Below, piece by piece: positions 1-8,001 of a stretch of 64,000 bases of DNA. The notes below the pieces were generated by a model. That model saw only the letters and a list, made by a program, of their open reading frames with translations, had not been told where the DNA came from and searched no databases. The translations under genes were made by a program, and so were the position numbers. Positions within the stretch are counted from its first letter, which is position 1, and each line of letters opens with the position of its first letter. The stretch is from Pseudomonas saliphila (GTDB lineage Bacteria; Pseudomonadota; Gammaproteobacteria; Pseudomonadales; Pseudomonadaceae): contig NZ_VTVA01000008.1 of NCBI RefSeq assembly GCF_008638345.1, positions 62,001 to 126,000 of the forward strand. The letters run 5' to 3'.

Positions 1-466
1 CGTCACGCTCGGGATCACAGGCAAAATGCGGGGCGTTCATGATCTGCCACTCGGGCTTGTTCGACGGGTTGTGGCGCGGCGCATTGATGAACAGCGTACG
101 ACCAAACACGTTATGCCAGGCGGTTTCGGTGGTCATGAGGACCGGCAGATAATGCTCGGGGTCAGAACCAACGTGCACGTGCGAAACGAAACTGCTGCGC
201 TCCGCCAGATAGGCTGCAACGCGGTCCCACAGCGGAGCAAACTTGTCAGCCGGGAACGGACGGTTGATCGGCCCCCAGGCGATAGCGCTGCTGGTGCTCG
301 GCTCGTCTACGATAAAGCGGTCCATTGGCGAGCGCCCGGTGCGAGCGCCGGTCTCGACTACCAACGAGCCGTTGTCAGCCAGATGCCCCTCGTTGCGCTG
401 GATCGCCAGCTCAATCAGGTGGGCGATGCTCAGGTCGGTATAAACAGTGTTGGTAGCTTGCGTCAT
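1..466 (-). CDS. pckA: Phosphoenolpyruvate carboxykinase (ATP), N-terminal part
   Basis: Only the first ~155 codons lie in the window; the gene runs off the left edge. The minus strand from the ATG at 466 translates to [17 protein letters not shown], followed by [20 protein letters not shown] and FGRTLFIN blocks typical of the N-terminal domain of ATP-dependent PEP carboxykinase. The enzyme converts oxaloacetate and ATP to PEP, ADP and CO2, the first committed step of gluconeogenesis, in the cytosol. A GAGGA Shine-Dalgarno lies 9 bases before the start. It follows hslR-hslO on the same strand, but a 322-base gap suggests its own promoter. The catalytic lysine, P-loop and metal site are outside the window, so activity cannot be judged here. 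Confidence 0.93.
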   Translation of the reverse strand, partial: MTQATNTVYTDLSIAHLIELAIQRNEGHLADNGSLVVETGARTGRSPMDRFIVDEPSTSSAIAWGPINRPFPADKFAPLWDRVAAYLAERSSFVSHVHVGSDPEHYLPVLMTTETAWHNVFGRTLFINAPRHNPSNKPEWQIMNAPHFACDPERD

Positions 467-788
467 CTAACGTCGTCCTCTTCGGCTTTGACCGAAATCT
501 CCATGAAGACCGATAGGACCGGTCTCAGCACGTGGGGGATATCTGGTTAATAAATGCTAGGGAACCGCTGAAGTGACTATGCTCGGTCAAACTGCATTGA
601 AACCTGTTCAATTTCGCTTGACCCAGGCACGCCGGCTTTCAGTGTTTCCCAGTGGTTTTTGCGCTGGCCCACCGCGCAGGCGCGCCATTATGCCAAAAAA
701 AAGGCATTCGCGCGCACATTGGCTTCCGGCAACGCATAGACATCATCGATAACGCGATGCGCTTAACATCACCGGGAACCATCTTGCA
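467..788. other. Intergenic region upstream of pckA, no gene
   Basis: No convincing gene lies in these 322 bases between hslO and pckA, both on the minus strand. Near 690-716 a T8 tract (minus strand) sits as the loop of a short ATGCC/GGCAT hairpin flanked by GC-rich arms. It does not have the hairpin-then-T order of a terminator. In the pckA leader, GACCG/CGGTC and TTCGG/CCGAA inverted repeats lie at about 485-535. The pckA promoter should be here, but I could not pick a -35/-10 pair with confidence. Confidence 0.6.
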
Positions 789-1670
789 TCAATGAAGACC
801 TTTCGCATGCTCTTCAGCCGCCTCGAATAGCGCCTCGAGGCTCTGGCGGTCGTAGCGGTGCTGTGTATTGCAGAACTGGCAGTCCACAGTGACCTCTCCT
901 CCCCGCTCTTCGAGCAATACCAATGCGTCCTCACGCCCCAAACTGACAATCGCTTTGCCGGATCGTTCCGCGGAGCAACTGCATTTGAAAATGACTGGGC
1001 GTGCGTCAAAAAGACGCACTTCCTCTTGATGATACAAACGATGCAGCAGTGTTTGATTGTCCAGCGCCAGCAATTCTTCAGGCTTGAGGGTATCGGCCAG
1101 CATATTCAGTCGGGCCCAGGTTTCCCGACGCTCGTCCACATCCTTCTGCCGATCAGCGGGTAACGCCTGCAGCATGAACCCGCGAGCTATGCGCCCATCG
1201 GCGAGCAGACGAAACCGGGTGGCCAACTGCTCGGAATTCTCGAAGTAGCCATTCAGGGCATCCGCCAGCGTCGTGCCTTGCAGCGACACCACGCCCTGAT
1301 AGCGCTGGCCGTTATCCGGGTCAATGGTGATCGCGAGAATGCCGTCCGGCATCAGAGTTGCCAGATCCTCGCCCTCGAGCGAGTCGGCATACCGGGCTAT
1401 ACCCCGTACTTCCTGGTTGCTTGAGCATTCGACCATGAGCGTGGAAAGCGGTCCGGAGGAACGTGCCTGAAGCACCAGCAGCCCCTCAAACTTCAAGGTA
1501 CTGGATAGCAGCACGGCCGCCGCCAGCAACTCGCCAAGCAGTGATTTGATCGATTCGGGATAGGGATGTTTAGCGAGAATTTCGCGATAGCTCTGGTCGA
1601 GCGACACCAGCTCGCCGCGCACGTCGGCCTGCTCAAACAGAAAACGCTGGGAAACATCCTGAAGCTGCAT
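789..1670 (-). CDS. hslO: Hsp33 redox-regulated chaperone
   Basis: Cytosolic holdase chaperone activated by oxidation (for example HOCl or peroxide plus heat). The N-terminal domain fills about residues 1-230. The C-terminal redox switch shows the four zinc cysteines as KCSCS and DCQFC, the CxC...CxxC arrangement of Hsp33. I chose the ATG at 1670 (protein begins MQLQDVSQRF, 293 aa). An upstream in-frame ATG at 1706 adds 12 residues not usual in the family, and AGAAGG sits just before the 1670 start. It lies 36 bases downstream of hslR on the same strand, the classic hslR-hslO operon. pckA follows after a long gap. Confidence 0.95.
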   Translation of the reverse strand: MQLQDVSQRFLFEQADVRGELVSLDQSYREILAKHPYPESIKSLLGELLAAAVLLSSTLKFEGLLVLQARSSGPLSTLMVECSSNQEVRGIARYADSLEGEDLATLMPDGILAITIDPDNGQRYQGVVSLQGTTLADALNGYFENSEQLATRFRLLADGRIARGFMLQALPADRQKDVDERRETWARLNMLADTLKPEELLALDNQTLLHRLYHQEEVRLFDARPVIFKCSCSAERSGKAIVSLGREDALVLLEERGGEVTVDCQFCNTQHRYDRQSLEALFEAAEEHAKGLH

Positions 1671-1706
1671 GATTTTCTGCCTTCTCAAAACCGGCAAGTA
1701 TACCAA

Positions 1707-2114
1707 TCAGTCGTCGGCGGATGCATTGCGCTCGTCGCGAAAGTTATGGATCTGGCGTCGCTGCTTCTTGGTCGGCCTATGCTCGCTGATCATGCCACCG
1801 GCACCCATGGCCTTGCGCCGCGCCGCGTCGGCTTCGCGTTTGTCGACACTTTCAGGCGTCTCTTCATATAAAAGTTGAGCTTCAGGAGCCCCGCGCCGCT
1901 GACCGCTTAGCTGGCGAACCACCACTGAGCGCGTATCGAACCCCTGGCGTATCTGATACACATCACCTATCCGCGGCTCCTTGCTCGGTTTGCAGCGCTC
2001 ACCCTGGCACTGCACTTTGCCGCCTTCAATGGCCGCTTTGGCCAGTGCGCGCGTCTTGAAGAACCGTGCGGCCCACAGCCATTTATCCAGACGAATCTTG
2101 TCAGTGTCCTGCAT
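1707..2114 (-). CDS. hslR: Hsp15, S4-domain ribosome-associated heat-shock protein
   Basis: Small basic RNA-binding protein that binds free 50S subunits carrying stalled nascent chains and helps recycle them. The S4 domain occupies about residues 8-70 (IRLDKWLWAARFFKTRALA at its start, with GGKV and KPSKEPRIGD blocks). A lysine/arginine-rich tail ends the 135-residue protein (HRPTKKQRRQIHNF), as in E. coli HslR. It is the first gene of the hslR-hslO pair and is divergent from rimB. A TTGACA hexamer on the minus strand near 2148-2153 could be part of its promoter, but no good partner -10 was found. Confidence 0.92.
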   Translation of the reverse strand: MQDTDKIRLDKWLWAARFFKTRALAKAAIEGGKVQCQGERCKPSKEPRIGDVYQIRQGFDTRSVVVRQLSGQRRGAPEAQLLYEETPESVDKREADAARRKAMGAGGMISEHRPTKKQRRQIHNFRDERNASADD

Positions 2115-2196
2115 TCACTCAGACCTCGATTTAGTGCGTGCAATAAATGTCAATACGGCCAGTTTAACAGTCTTGTGGTAATCCCTGAGTTGCCCC

Positions 2197-2703
2197 ATGA
2201 TGCGCCCAATACAGGCCACGAATCGGGTAGCAAGATTGAAAACCTTTGATCACCTCACCGTGATAGGTCTACGTGAATGGATCGGCCTGCCGGAGCTGGG
2301 TATCAACCAGTTGATTGCCAAGGTCGACAGCGGCGCCAAGACATCTGCCTTGCACGCCAGTGATATAGAACATTTCGAGCGCGACGGCCAGGCCTGGGTA
2401 CGTTTCAACGCCCACGCCGGCAGCTTGCACAAGCCACACAAGCACCCCTGTGAAGCGCAGCTGATCGATACCAAACGAATCAAGAGCTCCAACGGTCATA
2501 TGCAGGAGCGTTGTGTGATCCGTACGCCGATGGTACTTGGCGATAGGACCTGGTCAGTCGAATTCACTCTGACCTGCCGCAAGGAAATGCGTTATCGGGT
2601 GCTGATCGGTTGCCGGGCAATGCTCGATGGGCAACTGGTCATCAACCCAGGGGTACGTTTCGTACAGGACAAGCCCCAGACATCCAACAACATTGAAGGC
2701 TGA
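2197..2703 (+). CDS. rimB: RimB-type retropepsin-like protease (COG4067)
   Basis: A 168-aa member of the family annotated as 'ATP-dependent zinc protease', which is fused to or found next to ATP-grasp ligases of the RimK/LysX type. The [14 protein letters not shown] segment (residues ~42-55) carries the D-S-G triad characteristic of retropepsin-like aspartic peptidases. [10 protein letters not shown] near the C-terminus is a second family hallmark. It is immediately followed by rimK, ten bases on, so the two are co-transcribed. In pseudomonads RimB works with RimK in controlling glutamate tails on ribosomal protein S6. The regulatory partner RimA, described beside these genes in P. fluorescens, is not upstream here, where hslR lies divergently. 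Two adjacent ATGs (2197, 2200) are equally possible starts. Confidence 0.85.
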   Translation: MMRPIQATNRVARLKTFDHLTVIGLREWIGLPELGINQLIAKVDSGAKTSALHASDIEHFERDGQAWVRFNAHAGSLHKPHKHPCEAQLIDTKRIKSSNGHMQERCVIRTPMVLGDRTWSVEFTLTCRKEMRYRVLIGCRAMLDGQLVINPGVRFVQDKPQTSNNIEG

Positions 2704-2713
2704 ACGAATAACC

Positions 2714-3619
2714 ATGAAAATTGCGGTCCTGTCGCGCAACGCGAACCTGTATTCCACCCGCCGCCTGGTAGAGGCCGGTCGCGAGCGAGGCCATGAGGTC
2801 AGGGTTATCGATACGCTGCGCGCGTATATGAATATCACCAGCCACAAGCCTTCCATCCACTACAAGGGTGAGGAGCTGGAAGGCTTTGACGCAATCATCC
2901 CGCGGATTGGTGCCTCCGTTACCTTCTACGGGGCGGCTGTGCTGCGGCAGTTCGAGATGATGGGCGTGTTCCCTCTCAACGAATCCGTCGCCATCACCCG
3001 CTCGCGGGACAAGCTGCGCTCCTTGCAGCTGCTTGCGCGCAAGGGCGTGGGCTTGCCGGTGACCGGTTTTGCGCACTCACCGGATGACATTCCCGACCTG
3101 ATCAGCATGGTCGGCGGCGCCCCACTGGTGATCAAGCTGCTGGAAGGCACCCAGGGCATTGGCGTGGTCATGTGCGAGACCGAGCAGGCCGCCGAGTCGG
3201 TACTTGAAGCCTTCATGGGCCTCAAGGCCAATATCATGGTGCAGGAATACATTCGTGAGGCTGGTGGTGCGGACATTCGCTGCCTGATCGTGGGCGACAA
3301 GGTCATCGCCTCGATGAAACGCCAGGCCAAGCCGGGCGAGTTTCGCTCCAATCTGCACCGTGGCGGCAGCGCGAGCCTGATCAAGATCACCCCCGAAGAG
3401 CGCATGACCGCCCTCCGCGCAGCGCGAGTCATGGGTCTGAATGTCGCCGGCGTGGATATTCTGCGTTCCAATCATGGTCCGGTGGTCATGGAAGTCAATT
3501 CCTCTCCGGGGCTGGAAGGCATCGAAGCCACCACTGGCAAGGACGTCGCCGGCTTGATCATCGAGTACATCGAGAAGAACGGCCGTCCCAACCAGACCCG
3601 GACTAAAGGTAAGGGCTAA
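2714..3619 (+). CDS. rimK: Ribosomal protein S6--L-glutamate ligase, ATP-grasp
   Basis: Adds glutamate residues to the C-terminus of ribosomal protein S6; in E. coli RimK also makes free poly-alpha-glutamate. The ATG at 2714 ([15 protein letters not shown]) matches the family N-terminus and gives 301 aa; a longer in-frame extension overlaps rimB and is unlikely. The ATP-grasp fold is clear: substrate-binding N-domain (residues 1-95), ATP-binding lysines in [15 protein letters not shown], and metal-binding residues in [16 protein letters not shown] lysine/arginine-rich tail (TRTKGKG) ends the protein. It is transcribed with rimB just upstream and converges with the ctaG-like gene ten bases downstream. 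Confidence 0.95.
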   Translation: MKIAVLSRNANLYSTRRLVEAGRERGHEVRVIDTLRAYMNITSHKPSIHYKGEELEGFDAIIPRIGASVTFYGAAVLRQFEMMGVFPLNESVAITRSRDKLRSLQLLARKGVGLPVTGFAHSPDDIPDLISMVGGAPLVIKLLEGTQGIGVVMCETEQAAESVLEAFMGLKANIMVQEYIREAGGADIRCLIVGDKVIASMKRQAKPGEFRSNLHRGGSASLIKITPEERMTALRAARVMGLNVAGVDILRSNHGPVVMEVNSSPGLEGIEATTGKDVAGLIIEYIEKNGRPNQTRTKGKG

Positions 3620-3629
3620 TCGGCGCGGA

Positions 3630-4397
3630 CTATGCCTTCGCCCGCGCCTCCGTCTGCTCTGCGCCGTGTCTGCTGAAGGCCATCGCGAACAAGGCGATAG
3701 CCAGCAACAGTTCGGCAAAATCGCCCCCGTAATACATAAGCTGCGCCGCCGCCCTGATCTGTTCAGGGTCGTGCGGCACGTTGCGTGGCCAGCCGTACCC
3801 GTACATCACTTTAGCCAGCACCGAATGCGCCGCAATCGACAGAAACAACGCGCTCGCCCGACGCCTGAAGCTTGCGCTGTGGACAGCCTGATCTGGCCCG
3901 GCGAGGACCGACCAGCAAAACAGGTAGCCTGCCAGCAAAAAATGGATATGCACCAGCGCGTGTAGCCAGGGTGATTGCAGCGATGCGAGGTACAGGGGCG
4001 TCAGATACAGCAGCCACATCGCCCCCACATTCAGTACCAGCGCAACCCATGGATGTGAGATGAACCTGACGTAGGCGCTACGTAGCAACGCCGTGAGCCA
4101 GCGTGCTGCATTGACCGGCAGCGAGCGCAGTAGCAATGTGATCGGTGCTGCCAGGACCAGTGCCAGCGGCGCCAGCATGCCAATAACCAGATGCTGCGCC
4201 ATGTGCCAGCGAAAGTCGTGATGCGCCAACAACATGGTCCCCGGCGCCAGCGCCTGAATCAACAACAGACACCCGCACAACCAGCTCGCCACACGCCAGA
4301 GACTCCACGCGCGTCCCGCCCGCCACTGCACCATGGCGGCGCCCACGTAGGCAGCGCCGAGCGCAATAATCAGTCCCAGCGCCAGCCAGGCAAACAT
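3630..4397 (-). CDS. CtaG (caa3-type) cytochrome oxidase assembly-like membrane protein
   Basis: A 255-aa polytopic membrane protein, about seven hydrophobic segments, of the caa3_CtaG family (PF09678). Named members are implicated in assembly of caa3-type cytochrome c oxidase, often through copper delivery. Histidine-rich signatures are visible: LAHHDFRWHMAQHLVIG near residues 57-73, HALVHIHFLLAG near 146-157, and MYGYGW. It starts two bases after the DUF2243 gene, so the pair is surely one transcript. No oxidase subunit genes are nearby, so if it serves an oxidase it acts in trans. It is unrelated in sequence to the Cox11-type CtaG. Confidence 0.82.
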   Translation of the reverse strand: MFAWLALGLIIALGAAYVGAAMVQWRAGRAWSLWRVASWLCGCLLLIQALAPGTMLLAHHDFRWHMAQHLVIGMLAPLALVLAAPITLLLRSLPVNAARWLTALLRSAYVRFISHPWVALVLNVGAMWLLYLTPLYLASLQSPWLHALVHIHFLLAGYLFCWSVLAGPDQAVHSASFRRRASALFLSIAAHSVLAKVMYGYGWPRNVPHDPEQIRAAAQLMYYGGDFAELLLAIALFAMAFSRHGAEQTEARAKA

Positions 4398-4399
4398 GC

Positions 4400-4882
4400 T
4401 CAGGGTCCTGCGCTGTGGGCAGCACTCATCTGGCTACGGCTGGCCTGCCGATACAACCAGAACCCTATGGCGATGAGTACCAGGCCAATGGCATTCCAGA
4501 CGATGTCATACATCAGCGGGTCGACGTTGTAGCGTATTTGGTGAATACGCAGCAGCTTGTGGCTGACGATGCCGTCGAAGACCTGAAAGCCGCCAGCGCC
4601 CAAAAACACACCGGCCCAGGCCCAGCGCTTGAACAGTGCACCCCGCCGCGCCAGCCCGACCACCAGAAACAGCCCCGCGACGGTGGCGAGCAGTTCGGCG
4701 GAGTGCAGCAAGCCGTCGGAGATAATGCCTATCGTCGGCGTGGCCAGATCATAGAAGTGGTGCCACTGCAGGATTTGGTGAAAGATGATTTCATCCACCG
4801 CTGCCATCACGCCGATCCCGATGGGCAGCGCATATAACAGCGAACGACTCGGAGGTGATGTACCGCCGGTATCATTGCGCAT
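4400..4882 (-). CDS. DUF2243 membrane protein
   Basis: A 160-aa protein with four predicted membrane helices. It matches the DUF2243 family by the segments VMAAVDEIIFHQILQWHHFY (residues ~25-44), FQVFDGIVSHKLLRIHQIR and YDIVWNAIG. The conserved histidines and acidic residues on helix ends (DEIIFHQ, QWHHFY, DGIVSHK) suggest metal or haem contact, but no function is established. It is the first gene of a two-gene operon with the CtaG-like gene, separated by two bases, so a role in respiratory-chain assembly or copper handling is a reasonable inference. Confidence 0.82.
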   Translation of the reverse strand: MRNDTGGTSPPSRSLLYALPIGIGVMAAVDEIIFHQILQWHHFYDLATPTIGIISDGLLHSAELLATVAGLFLVVGLARRGALFKRWAWAGVFLGAGGFQVFDGIVSHKLLRIHQIRYNVDPLMYDIVWNAIGLVLIAIGFWLYRQASRSQMSAAHSAGP

Positions 4883-4938
4883 GGGAACCTCACTTAAGCC
4901 AGTTGAGGGTTGGACCCATGCGGAAAAGACCTGTTCCC

Positions 4939-5610
4939 CTACTTCCTCGGACCTCCCAGCGCGTCGGTTAGTACCGCGTAATCCTCGACCGCATCAAACT
5001 CCTCGGTATCGCGCAGGGCGCCGCGGCTATCCGGTTGACGGACTGCCAGCAAGTGGGCCACGCCGTAATCACGGGCCGAACGCAGAATATTCAGGCTGTC
5101 GTCGATAAACAGGGTGCGCTGGGCATCAAAGGGTACTTCAACCTGCAACGCGTGCCAGAAGGACTGCGCCTCCTTGGGAAAACCAAAATCATGTGAGCTG
5201 ATCAGCCGCTGGAAGTAGGTCATCAGCTCGACCCGCTCCATTTTCAGCGACAGCGAATCGCGGTGCGCATTGGTGATGAGCACCACCTGTCGACCACTCT
5301 TCTGCAGAGCCTTGAGGAACACTTCGGCATCCGTGCGCAGGCTGATGAGGTGGGCGATCTCGCGTTTGAGCTCAACGATCGGCACGCCGAGCTCGCGCGT
5401 CCAGAAGTCCAGACAGTACCAGTCGAGCTGGCCCTGTTTCTCGGCCATCAGCGGATGGATCTCGGCCTTGCCCCACTCCACTGACTGACCATGGTGTTCA
5501 GCGTAGCGACGCGGCAGATATTCCACCCAGAAGTGGTTGTCAAAGTGCAGGTCCAGCAGGGTTCCGTCCATATCCAGCAGGACGGTATCGATCTCGTTCC
5601 AGTTAAGCAT
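4939..5610 (-). CDS. yrfG: GMP/IMP nucleotidase YrfG, HAD family
   Basis: A 223-aa haloacid-dehalogenase-fold phosphatase that dephosphorylates purine mononucleotides in the cytosol (activity known for E. coli YrfG). Motif I is LLDMDGTLLDL (residues ~11-21), motif II is VLITNAHR, motif III uses the lysine in GFPKEAQ, and motif IV is LFIDDSLNILRSA. The alpha-helical cap, with a tryptophan/tyrosine-rich stretch (FWVEYLPRRYAEHHG, QLDWYCLDFW), matches YrfG rather than generic HADs. It is divergent from nudE, another nucleotide-turnover gene, with 69 bases between the starts. Transcription from the minus strand continues toward the DUF2243 pair after 56 bases. Confidence 0.9.
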   Translation of the reverse strand: MLNWNEIDTVLLDMDGTLLDLHFDNHFWVEYLPRRYAEHHGQSVEWGKAEIHPLMAEKQGQLDWYCLDFWTRELGVPIVELKREIAHLISLRTDAEVFLKALQKSGRQVVLITNAHRDSLSLKMERVELMTYFQRLISSHDFGFPKEAQSFWHALQVEVPFDAQRTLFIDDSLNILRSARDYGVAHLLAVRQPDSRGALRDTEEFDAVEDYAVLTDALGGPRK

Positions 5611-5679
5611 CGGCGGTTGGGCTTTGCGGCATGTGCCGCTATGATACCCAAGCCTTGATCAGTCCACCACGGAGCCCCC

Positions 5680-6246
5680 ATGCCGCAGAAGCCCGAGACA
5701 CTTGACGCCCGCATAGTTGCCAAGAGCCGGCTGTTTACCGTGGAGCAGGTCCAGCTACGCTTCAGCAATGGTGTGGAACGCACCTATGAACGCCTGATCA
5801 ACAAGGGTCAGGGTTACGGCGCGGTGATGATCGTTGCCCTGAAGGACGATCGAACTGCATTGTTGATCGAGGAGTACTGCGGCGGCATGGACAGCTATCA
5901 GCTATCAGTGCCCAAAGGGCTGGTCGAGCCCGGCGAAGACGTTCTGGAAGCGGCCAACCGCGAATTGATGGAAGAAGCGGGCTTTGGCGCCAACCGGCTG
6001 GAGCTGCTCACCCAGCTATCGTTATCCCCGGGCTACATGAGCCAGCAGATTTCCGTGGTACTGGCACGCGACCTCTATGAAAAACGTTTGCCGGGCGACG
6101 AGCCCGAGCCCATCCGCGTGGATTGGGTGGATCTGTACGCGCTGTCCGAACTGACCACGATGGAGAACTTCAGTGAGGGCCGCGCGCTGGCCGGACTGTA
6201 TCTGGTGCGCGACCTGCTTGAGCAGCGCGGCGAGTTGACACGATGA
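5680..6246 (+). CDS. nudE: ADP compounds hydrolase NudE, Nudix family
   Basis: A 188-aa Nudix hydrolase acting on ADP-ribose, diadenosine polyphosphates and NADH-type substrates. The Nudix box is complete, GLVEPGEDVLEAANRELMEEAG (glycine at about 88, REL and EE catalytic core). KGQGYGAVMIV and the acidic loop before it fit the NudE subgroup. Its stop overlaps the cysQ start in an ATGA, so the two genes are translationally coupled, a widespread pairing. This links a nucleotide-sugar Nudix enzyme with removal of 3'-phosphoadenosine 5'-phosphate. Confidence 0.9.
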   Translation: MPQKPETLDARIVAKSRLFTVEQVQLRFSNGVERTYERLINKGQGYGAVMIVALKDDRTALLIEEYCGGMDSYQLSVPKGLVEPGEDVLEAANRELMEEAGFGANRLELLTQLSLSPGYMSQQISVVLARDLYEKRLPGDEPEPIRVDWVDLYALSELTTMENFSEGRALAGLYLVRDLLEQRGELTR

Positions 6247-7046
6247 GCCTACCGGTAAGCTTTGACGCACTCTGCCAATTGACCCGCCGGGCCGGTGATC
6301 GCACGCTCGAATGGTGGCGGCAGAATCCTGAAGTTACCGACAAGTCGGACGATTCGCCGGTTACCGCCGCCGATTTGGCAGCACACCACTTGATAGTCGC
6401 CGGTCTGCATGCGCTGACACCCGATATCCCTGTGTTGTCCGAAGAGGATGCCGATGCGCCTTTGGCCGACCGTCTGAATTGGGCACGCTTCTGGCTGGTC
6501 GACCCACTGGACGGCACCAAGGAATTCATCGCTGGCACGGACGAATTCACCGTCAACATTGCGTTGATCGAAAATGGTCAGGTAGTGCTCGGCGTCGTGG
6601 GCGTTCCAGCCCGCAACACGCTGTACTGGGGTGGCCAGGGACTGGGCGCCTGGCGCCAGCAGGGTAACGAGGCCGCTGAACCGATACAGTGCCGCGCCGC
6701 CGCCACACCTTTGGTAGTGGTCGCCAGCCGTCGCCATACCAGCCCCGCGCAGGAAGCCATGCTGTCGCGGATCAGGACGCTGCAGCAGATCGAGCAGGTC
6801 AGTGTTGGCAGCTCATTGAAATTCTGCCTGGTTGCCGAAGGTCAAGCTGATCTGTATCCGCGGCTGGCGCCCACTAGCCAATGGGACACCGCCGCCGCCC
6901 AGGCCGTTGTTGAAGGCGCGGGCGGGCGAGTGATCGGGCTGGACGGTGAGCGCTTTGCCTATCCGACCCGGGAATCCTGGCTGAATGGGCATTTCGTCGC
7001 CATGGGTGACGTTGCGCCCGAGCTGCTGGCCCAGGTGCTGGGCTGA
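6243..7046 (+). CDS. cysQ: 3'(2'),5'-bisphosphate nucleotidase CysQ
   Basis: Hydrolyses 3'-phosphoadenosine 5'-phosphate to AMP, clearing the by-product of sulfate assimilation and of 4'-phosphopantetheine transfer. The 267-aa protein has the three metal-site motifs of the Li+-sensitive inositol-phosphatase fold: LSEEDAD (residue ~64), VDPLDGTKEFI (~84-94) and WDTAAAQAVVEGAGG near the C-terminus. It is coupled to nudE by a four-base ATGA overlap. A GC-rich hairpin follows immediately (7052-7072). In the usual inner-membrane-associated form it works in the cytoplasm. Confidence 0.92.
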   Translation: MSLPVSFDALCQLTRRAGDRTLEWWRQNPEVTDKSDDSPVTAADLAAHHLIVAGLHALTPDIPVLSEEDADAPLADRLNWARFWLVDPLDGTKEFIAGTDEFTVNIALIENGQVVLGVVGVPARNTLYWGGQGLGAWRQQGNEAAEPIQCRAAATPLVVVASRRHTSPAQEAMLSRIRTLQQIEQVSVGSSLKFCLVAEGQADLYPRLAPTSQWDTAAAQAVVEGAGGRVIGLDGERFAYPTRESWLNGHFVAMGDVAPELLAQVLG

Positions 7047-7051
7047 AGCCC

Positions 7052-7072
7052 GTCCGGCCCTTTGGGCTGGAC
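7052..7072 (+). terminator. Hairpin after cysQ, possible terminator
   Basis: A nine-pair stem (GTCCGGCCC / GGGCTGGAC, one G-T pair) with a TTT loop starts five bases after the cysQ stop. There is no T tract, so it is a weak or factor-dependent terminator or an mRNA 3'-end stabiliser for nudE-cysQ. msrA begins 62 bases further on. Confidence 0.45.
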
Positions 7073-7134
7073 ACTGCCAGATCCTGGCCTGATCATACGT
7101 AATCAATCTACTTTCCCTCAGCAGGAGCCTGCCG

Positions 7135-7794
7135 ATGTTCTTCCGCAGCATTTCCGAACATAAGATGCGCCTACCCACTGCCGAGGAAGCGCTGCCCGGT
7201 CGTGACATGCCGATCCCGACCAGCGAAACCCACAGTGTTCTCGGCACGCCGATCAAGCCACCCTTCCCTGATGGCATGCAGCAGATCATCTTCGGCATGG
7301 GGTGCTTCTGGGGCGTCGAGCGGTTGTTCTGGCAGATTGACGGCGTGTACACCACCGCAGCCGGTTATGCCGGTGGGCTGACGCCCAACCCGACCTACGA
7401 GGAAGTCTGTTCCGGCATGACCGGCCACAACGAGGTGGTCCTGGTGGTATTTGATCCGCAGCGGGTGGCGCTTGAAGACCTGCTCAAGGTGTTCTGGGAG
7501 GGCCATGACCCGACCCAGGGCATGCGTCAGGGGAACGACGCCGGCACTCAATACCGCTCTGGGATCTATGTCACTGACGAGGCGCAGCGCAAAGTGGCAG
7601 AAGCCAGCCTGGAACGGTTCTCCCAGGCACTGACGGCCGCAGGACGTTCGGGCATCACGACCGAAATTGTCCCGGCGCAAAGCTTCTACTATGCCGAGAG
7701 CTACCATCAGCAATATCTTGAAAAGAATCCGGGCGGCTACTGCGGTATCGGTGGGATCGGCGTGTGCATGCCGCCTCAGTCGGCTTCTGACTGA
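7135..7794 (+). CDS. msrA: Peptide methionine-(S)-S-oxide reductase MsrA
   Basis: Repairs oxidised methionine (S-sulfoxide) in proteins and free methionine using thioredoxin. The catalytic GCFWG motif has its nucleophilic cysteine at residue 57. Resolving cysteines lie in [15 protein letters not shown] at the C-terminus. At 219 aa it has the long N-terminal extension (about 50 residues before the catalytic domain) typical of the pseudomonad/enterobacterial form. RBS CAGGAG precedes the ATG. Its neighbours are nucleotide-repair enzymes upstream and, after about 200 bases, the mrp antiporter operon. No common operon is evident. Confidence 0.95.
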   Translation: MFFRSISEHKMRLPTAEEALPGRDMPIPTSETHSVLGTPIKPPFPDGMQQIIFGMGCFWGVERLFWQIDGVYTTAAGYAGGLTPNPTYEEVCSGMTGHNEVVLVVFDPQRVALEDLLKVFWEGHDPTQGMRQGNDAGTQYRSGIYVTDEAQRKVAEASLERFSQALTAAGRSGITTEIVPAQSFYYAESYHQQYLEKNPGGYCGIGGIGVCMPPQSASD

Positions 7795-8001
7795 CCGTTT
7801 CAGCATCAAAGGGATTCTGAGGAAGATCAGTAACTTGCGCTATTTCTGGGCTAAGTGGTAATTTTGATCGCCTGATTGGCGCCCAACTTCCCGGCGAAGG
7901 CAATGCAGGTCCGGATACCCAGAGCGCAATCCTGATATTGCAGCGTCCCGCATCTCGCCGACTGCCACAGACGGCGCTGACCCATCTTGCTCTGAGAAGC
8001 C

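Noticed and set aside
26-550. A 174-codon plus-strand open frame at the left edge
   Set aside because: It lies antisense to pckA, whose translation on the minus strand is clearly the real protein. The plus frame shows no domain or ribosome-binding site.
690-716. Terminator with a T8 tract after hslO
   Set aside because: The T tract is in the loop of the ATGCC/GGCAT hairpin, not after a stem, so it lacks the architecture of an intrinsic terminator.
7795-8001. Na+ or Li+ riboswitch before the mrp operon
   Set aside because: I saw no clear conserved aptamer. The region could hold a promoter, but none was convincing.
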